DNA of 63,614 bases, taken from the NCBI GenBank assembly GCA_036491435.1, contig DASXBZ010000034.1:1-63614 (forward strand), read 5' to 3'. This DNA is from Bog-473 sp036491435 (GTDB lineage: Bacteria; Actinomycetota; Acidimicrobiia; Acidimicrobiales; RAAP-2). The notes beneath the pieces were generated by a model. The model worked only from the letters and a program-made list of their open reading frames with translations, was not told where the DNA came from and made no database searches. Position 1 is the first letter of the stretch. Every line of letters starts with the position of its first letter. Positions 59,380-63,614 of this stretch are shown here, one piece after another. The translations under genes were made by a program, and so were the position numbers.

Positions 59380-60753
59380 TCAGAGCTCTATCTCGGCCAC
59401 GGGCTGCTCGAGTGGGTTGAGGTTGACCTTCCGCAGCGCCCCCAGCAACTTCTCGGTCGGGTACCCCGCCAAGAAACCGTCCAACACGCGCTGGTAGTTC
59501 GAGATGTGCCCTTCGTTGCGCTCCGACAGCCGCATGTATTCGAAGGTCCGTGCGTGCAGGCCCACCTGTTGCTTGGGCAGGTTGGAGAAGTCCTGGGTCG
59601 GGATGGGCGGCCACCGGGCGTCGTCGTGGTCCCACAGCTCGGGCAGCGCCGGCGTCTCCGGCTCTTCGCCGGGTGGGTACCGGGTCAACGACCACATGTC
59701 CATGCGGCACTCCTCGGGCCCCAACGGCCGGAAGCGGTAGGAGGTGGCGCTGCTGTACATCGGGAGCACGAAGAAGTTGGGGAAGCAGAACCACATGGTG
59801 TCGCCCCACCCATGCGCCGACAGTTCGTTCAGGTCCGGCATGTCGCAGCCCCGCGTCCGGTGCTCCGAGACCACCGCGTCGTTCAACGACCGGTCCCAAT
59901 CGGCCCGCGCGCCCCCGAAGTCCCCGGGAAGCTCCAGCCCCGACCCCACCATCGCCTCGGCGATCTGCACGTCCCGCGCGTGCACCATGCCCGCCATCCC
60001 GTCGCTCATGGTGTGGAGATACTGCAGCTCCCCCTCCACGAAGGCAGCCGCGTCGAACCCTGAATCGCCACCGCTCGGGAAGCGGCCCGGGATGCGGAGC
60101 TGTGGGTGCGACTGCAGCACGTGGTACTGCTCGACGAACGCTTCCACGCCGAGCTTCCAGTTGACCGGCAACCGGGCGGCATACCACCACTCGGCGCGCA
60201 GCGACTCCATCCTCCATCCGTCCAGGACCGTCGCGAACGGCTCCATGCACTGGCGCAGCGCCGGGGCGTCGGCGTCGAGGTTGATCCAGGCGCAGCCGCC
60301 CCAGGTCTCGCACCGCACCGCGGTGAGGTTCAGCTCCGACGACGGTTCGAGATTGTGTGGCGCGAACGACCCGGCCTGCGTCACCCGCGCGTTTTGCCCG
60401 TCCGTCCCGTAGCACCAACCGTGGAACGGGCAGACGAAGCCACCCGGCTTGGATCCCCTTCCCTCGGCGAAGCGGACCCCACGGTGGCGGCACACGTTGT
60501 CGAAGGCGCGCACGCCCATGTCCTCGGTCCGCACGACGATGACCGACTGGTCGAGGATGTCGTATGCCGCGTAGTCGCCCGGCCGCGGGATCTCCTCGAG
60601 CCGGCACGCCATCTGCCAGGTCCTCGGCCAGAGGAGCTCCGACTCCAGCCGGTAGAAGTCCGGGTCGTAGTAGCGCTCCTTGGGCACCCGGTCGGGCACC
60701 TCGATGGCAAACGGCACCGGCAGGGCCGACCACTTCTGTTCCACGATCGCCAT
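59380..60753 (-). CDS. Rieske non-heme iron oxygenase, alpha subunit type (second)
   Basis: The 457-residue protein has the Rieske ligands CRHRG and CPFHGW (residues about 86 and 107), and the iron site in VEAFVEQYHVLQSHPQ. It resembles the first Rieske enzyme in length and N-terminus (YRLESELLWPRTWQMACRLE) and is a distant paralog. ATG 60753 is chosen; the frame continues upstream only as a shadow. It is divergent from the second BVMO, with a candidate regulatory site between them. The redox partner is unknown. Confidence 0.93.
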   Translation of the reverse strand: MAIVEQKWSALPVPFAIEVPDRVPKERYYDPDFYRLESELLWPRTWQMACRLEEIPRPGDYAAYDILDQSVIVVRTEDMGVRAFDNVCRHRGVRFAEGRGSKPGGFVCPFHGWCYGTDGQNARVTQAGSFAPHNLEPSSELNLTAVRCETWGGCAWINLDADAPALRQCMEPFATVLDGWRMESLRAEWWYAARLPVNWKLGVEAFVEQYHVLQSHPQLRIPGRFPSGGDSGFDAAAFVEGELQYLHTMSDGMAGMVHARDVQIAEAMVGSGLELPGDFGGARADWDRSLNDAVVSEHRTRGCDMPDLNELSAHGWGDTMWFCFPNFFVLPMYSSATSYRFRPLGPEECRMDMWSLTRYPPGEEPETPALPELWDHDDARWPPIPTQDFSNLPKQQVGLHARTFEYMRLSERNEGHISNYQRVLDGFLAGYPTEKLLGALRKVNLNPLEQPVAEIEL

Positions 60754-60796
60754 ACTGTCGTCTCTCTGCGCGTTCCTTCGAACCCGAAGTAGACTA

Positions 60797-60806
60797 ACCG
60801 GTCGGT
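60797..60806. promoter_or_regulatory. ACCG-GT-CGGT site between Rieske and BVMO genes
   Basis: ACCG-GT-CGGT is palindromic, and the left side continues as ACTAACCG, a half-site shape often bound by TetR proteins. The right flank does not mirror it. It lies 44 bases upstream of the Rieske start in the divergent 120-base gap. Confidence 0.35.
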
Positions 60807-60873
60807 ACAAAAGTTGGCGATGGTGCTCCCGGGGTCGTCGCCTCGGTCCACCCGACGCCCGCCCCCCCTTCTC

Positions 60874-62532
60874 ATGCACGCCTCCCCTGATACCGCCGAC
60901 GACCGGAGCCACCGCGCTGCGGACGTGGACGTGCTCGTCGTCGGTGCCGGCATCACGGGGATCTACCAGTTGTACCGGGCGCTCGACGCGGGGTTCACGG
61001 CGCTGCTGGTCGAGGCCGGCGACGGTGTCGGCGGCACCTGGTACTGGAACCGCTACCCAGGTGCCCGCTTCGACTCCGAGAGCTACACGTACGGCTACCT
61101 CTTCTCGAAAGAGCTCTTCGACGAGTGGGCGTGGCAGGAGCACTTCGCCGCGCAGGAAGAGACCGAGCGCTACCTCAACCACGTCGTGGACCGCTTCGAC
61201 CTGCGCCGGCACATCCGCCTCGGCGCCCGCGTGACGTCCGCCGCCTATGACGAAGGCTCCGGCACGTGGCACGTCGTCACCGCCGACGGACCTGCCATCA
61301 CCGCACGATTCGTCGTCGCTGCGACCGGCGTGCTCTCGGTGCCCTACATCCCCGACGTGCCCGGTCGAGAGTCGTTCGTCGGCGAGGCTCACCACACGGG
61401 GCTCTGGCCGTCGGAGCCTGTCGATTTCGCCGGCAAGCGCGTCGCCGTTGTCGGGACGTCGTCCAGCGGCGTCCAGGTGGTGCCGGCGATCGCGGACCAG
61501 GTCGCGTCGCTCACGGTGTACCAGCGGACGCCCAACTGGTGCACGCCGCTCAACAACCGGCCGATCACCCCCGAGGAGCAGGCCGAGCTGCGGGCCGGCT
61601 TCGAGCAGCTGCGCGAGATCCTCAACACATCGGTCCACGGCTTCCACCATCCTCCCCACGACCGGGCCGCAACCGAGGACCCGTCGGAGGTGCGCCACGA
61701 GTTCTACGAGAGGATGTGGAACAGCCCGGGCTTCACCAAGCTGACGAGCAACTACACGGACCTGCTCTCGAACCCCGACGCCAACGCAGAGTGGTGCGCG
61801 TTCATCGGCGACAAGATCCGAGAGATCGTCCACGACCCGGAGACCGCCGAGCGGCTTATCCCGACGGACCACCGTTTCGGCGAGAAGCGGCCGCCCTTCA
61901 TCACCGGGTACTACGAGGCGTTCAACCGGCCGAACGTGTCACTCGTCGACTTGAAGAAGACCCCGATGGTAAGCGTCACACCCGAAGGCATCGAGACGAC
62001 CGATGGCCTCAGGGAGTTCGACATCATCGTCTGGGCGACCGGCTTCGACTTCGGGACAGGGGCGCTCGCCCGGATGGACGTCCGGGGTCGCGACGGCCTT
62101 GCTCTGGCCGATCACTGGGAGGACGGGCCGCGCACGTTCCTCGGCGTGCAGACCCATGGGTTCCCCAACCTCTTCCTCCCGGGCGGCCCCCACGCCGCAG
62201 CCGGCAACAACCCTCGCTACAACGGGGACCAGGTCGATTTCATCACCGAGCTCCTCGTCTACGCCCGCGACCGCGGCTTCGACGTGGTCGAGACCACCGA
62301 GCGAGCCGAGGACCGCTGGACAAGGATGATCGATCGCGGCGCGGCGTCACCCCTGTCGTTCGGCGAGAAGAGTTACTACTTCGGGACCAACATCCCCGGG
62401 AAGCCGAAGCGCTACCTGCTCAACTCCGGGGGGCGCCCGAAGTTCTTCTCCATCGCGGCCGACACCGTCGCGAACGACTACGACTCCTTTTCCATGTCGA
62501 CCACGAGCGAGACGGCGGCAGCCCAGCACTGA
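60874..62532 (+). CDS. Baeyer-Villiger-type flavin monooxygenase (second)
   Basis: The 552-residue cyclohexanone-monooxygenase-like enzyme has VLVVGAGITGIYQLYRAL, GVGGTWYWNRYPGARFDSES, the exact BVMO fingerprint FVGEAHHTGLWP (FxGxxxHTxxWP) and the NADPH site VVGTSSSGVQVVPAI. The C-terminal GGPHAAAGNNPRYNGDQVDF is typical. It inserts oxygen next to a ketone. The start is uncertain: ATG 60874 gives a normal 20-residue lead, ATG 60820 adds a Pro/Arg-rich stretch. It is closer to classical CHMO than the first BVMO. Confidence 0.93.
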   Translation: MHASPDTADDRSHRAADVDVLVVGAGITGIYQLYRALDAGFTALLVEAGDGVGGTWYWNRYPGARFDSESYTYGYLFSKELFDEWAWQEHFAAQEETERYLNHVVDRFDLRRHIRLGARVTSAAYDEGSGTWHVVTADGPAITARFVVAATGVLSVPYIPDVPGRESFVGEAHHTGLWPSEPVDFAGKRVAVVGTSSSGVQVVPAIADQVASLTVYQRTPNWCTPLNNRPITPEEQAELRAGFEQLREILNTSVHGFHHPPHDRAATEDPSEVRHEFYERMWNSPGFTKLTSNYTDLLSNPDANAEWCAFIGDKIREIVHDPETAERLIPTDHRFGEKRPPFITGYYEAFNRPNVSLVDLKKTPMVSVTPEGIETTDGLREFDIIVWATGFDFGTGALARMDVRGRDGLALADHWEDGPRTFLGVQTHGFPNLFLPGGPHAAAGNNPRYNGDQVDFITELLVYARDRGFDVVETTERAEDRWTRMIDRGAASPLSFGEKSYYFGTNIPGKPKRYLLNSGGRPKFFSIAADTVANDYDSFSMSTTSETAAAQH

Positions 62533-62560
62533 GCTGAAACTGAGGCGTGCTGCCCGCTCG

Positions 62561-63614
62561 TCACACGGTGGCGATCGGCGTCACCGGCGACCCCACGATC
62601 CCGGGCAGCCGGAGTGGCGGCGCGGTCAGGAGGAACCGGCTCCGACCGTTCTCGCGCAGCCAACCGGCCAGCTCGTGGAGGTACCACATCTCGCCCAAAG
62701 GGACGCCCAGCTTGAAGAGGCAGAGATGGTGGATCGGCAGGAACGAATGCCGGCTGGTGTCGCGGTCCTTGCCGAGCAGGCCCTCGACGGCGTAGTTGTC
62801 GGCCACCAGCGCCGAGATCTGCGACTCCGCGATCCACTCGAGCAGCGACGGATCCCGCGCGTCGAGATACGAGCACATCGTGTGGATCTTCACCGGGTCC
62901 GGGTTGCGCTCCCACTCCAGCACCCTCGTCGCAAACCCGGTGTGCAACAACAGGATGTCGCCCGGCTCGACCACCACGCCGTCGGCCGCCATGATCTCCT
63001 CGAGCTTCGTGCGGTCGACACCCTCCCAGGCGTCGCCGAGATGATGGGCGAGGTCCACCAGCACCCCGCGACCCTGCACGCCGTGGGAGGCCATGTGCTC
63101 GAGCCCGAGGTGGTGTGCGAACGCCCGGTGCGTCCCGCCGTCACCGCGTGCGTCGGCGACGGGGCCCACGAGGTCGATCCCGGCGCGGTAGCCGTTGTAG
63201 TAGACGGCCTCTTCGACCCCATCGCCGTCCGCGTCGAACTCGGCGCCGACGTGGGCGAGCGAGTCCCATTGCGTGGAGTACTGCAGCGACAGCGTCACCA
63301 CGTCGTCCGCCCAGACGTCGACGTACTTCGGGTCGCCGAAGCTCTCCATCTCGCTCATGTGGACGTTGTAGAAGGTCGCCGGCTCTCCGGCCATGTCCTC
63401 GGTCGGCGCGACGACGGGCGGGTGCCTGCGCTGGTTGAGCGCGGTGCCGCCCGGGTAGTCGAGCGGCAGGCTCAGGCAGAAGGTGATGCCGTTTTCGACC
63501 TCGCGGATGCCCGCCAGGACCTTTTCGGAGGTGACCAGGTTGATCCGTCCGAGTTCGTCGTCGTCGCCCCAGTCACCCCAGGTCGAGCCGGTCGGGCGCT
63601 GCTTCCACCGCTTG
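62561..63614 (-). CDS. Cyclase-family (PF04199, kynurenine formamidase-like) hydrolase, 5' end missing
   Basis: The frame stays open from the stop at 62561 to the right edge. The part beyond the internal ATG at 63394 reads GSTWGDWGDDDELGRINLVT then SEKVLAGIREVENG, the normal start of this family, so the gene is cut by the window and 63394 is not its start. Later segments are QWDSLAHVGAEFDADGDG and the HGVQGRGVLVDLAHHLGDAW metal-site region. Members hydrolyse cyclic amides or lactone-like bonds. It converges on the second BVMO and may open its product. Confidence 0.85.
   Translation of the reverse strand, partial: KRWKQRPTGSTWGDWGDDDELGRINLVTSEKVLAGIREVENGITFCLSLPLDYPGGTALNQRRHPPVVAPTEDMAGEPATFYNVHMSEMESFGDPKYVDVWADDVVTLSLQYSTQWDSLAHVGAEFDADGDGVEEAVYYNGYRAGIDLVGPVADARGDGGTHRAFAHHLGLEHMASHGVQGRGVLVDLAHHLGDAWEGVDRTKLEEIMAADGVVVEPGDILLLHTGFATRVLEWERNPDPVKIHTMCSYLDARDPSLLEWIAESQISALVADNYAVEGLLGKDRDTSRHSFLPIHHLCLFKLGVPLGEMWYLHELAGWLRENGRSRFLLTAPPLRLPGIVGSPVTPIATV

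Noticed and set aside
60754..61872. Extension of the second Rieske protein by 373 codons
   Set aside because: Antisense to the BVMO gene; the Rieske protein starts normally at ATG 60753.

Overview
The window is 63.6 kb of high-GC bacterial chromosome. GTG and TTG starts are frequent. The gene set points to an actinobacterium, possibly Acidimicrobiia: an Rv3679/Rv3680-like pair of ArsA ATPases, an F420-dependent LLM oxidoreductase, a FadD17-like CoA ligase and mycobacterial-type P450, Rieske and Baeyer-Villiger families. No rRNA, tRNA, CRISPR array, transposase or phage gene was seen. Taxonomy is inferred from gene content only.

Layout. 0-1.3 kb: secY, without the usual adk/map downstream. 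1.4-13.8 kb: visibly lower-GC genes, namely a TetR/SnoaL divergent pair with a palindromic operator, small membrane proteins, a UbiB/ABC1 kinase, tandem ArsA/Get3-like ATPases followed by a tiny tail-anchored protein, a secreted beta-propeller-like protein, a vanadium-haloperoxidase-like enzyme and two tandem quinone oxidoreductases. 14.0-23.3 kb: a cobalamin riboswitch and a ten-gene operon in which all nine junctions are stop/start overlaps: B12 importer BtuFCD, then CobO, CbiZ, CobU, CobS, CbiB, a compact CobC-like aminotransferase and a BluB-CobT fusion. It can import corrinoids, remodel them and attach the lower ligand, but has no corrin-ring synthesis. 23.3-35.3 kb: AlkA glycosylase, a DUF1801 protein, two secreted COG4315 proteins, a membrane operon (COG4315, sterol-desaturase-like, DoxX, ICMT-like), a DMT permease, a cNMP-domain/thioredoxin-reductase-like fusion, a FabH-like synthase, an ECF sigma/VOC/VOC operon, a lone cNMP-binding protein and an SDR.

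35.3-63.6 kb: a dense catabolic island. It holds a KstD-like flavoprotein with a coupled P450, amidohydrolase/enoyl-CoA hydratase/double CoA-transferase/MarR, TetR plus a second P450, phosphoesterase and phosphotriesterase-like genes, an overlapping BVMO/SDR-SDR/amidohydrolase operon, SDR, Rieske oxygenase, FadD17-like CoA ligase, 1-Cys peroxiredoxin, LLM oxidoreductase, NTF2-like protein, a second Rieske/BVMO divergent pair, and a cyclase-family hydrolase cut by the right edge. Together these suggest activation, ring oxidation, lactone opening and CoA-dependent degradation of a steroid- or terpenoid-like compound. The substrate cannot be read from sequence.

Nearly the whole window is coding. 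The only gap above 300 bases (13834-14234) carries the riboswitch; its first 200 bases hold nothing recognisable.
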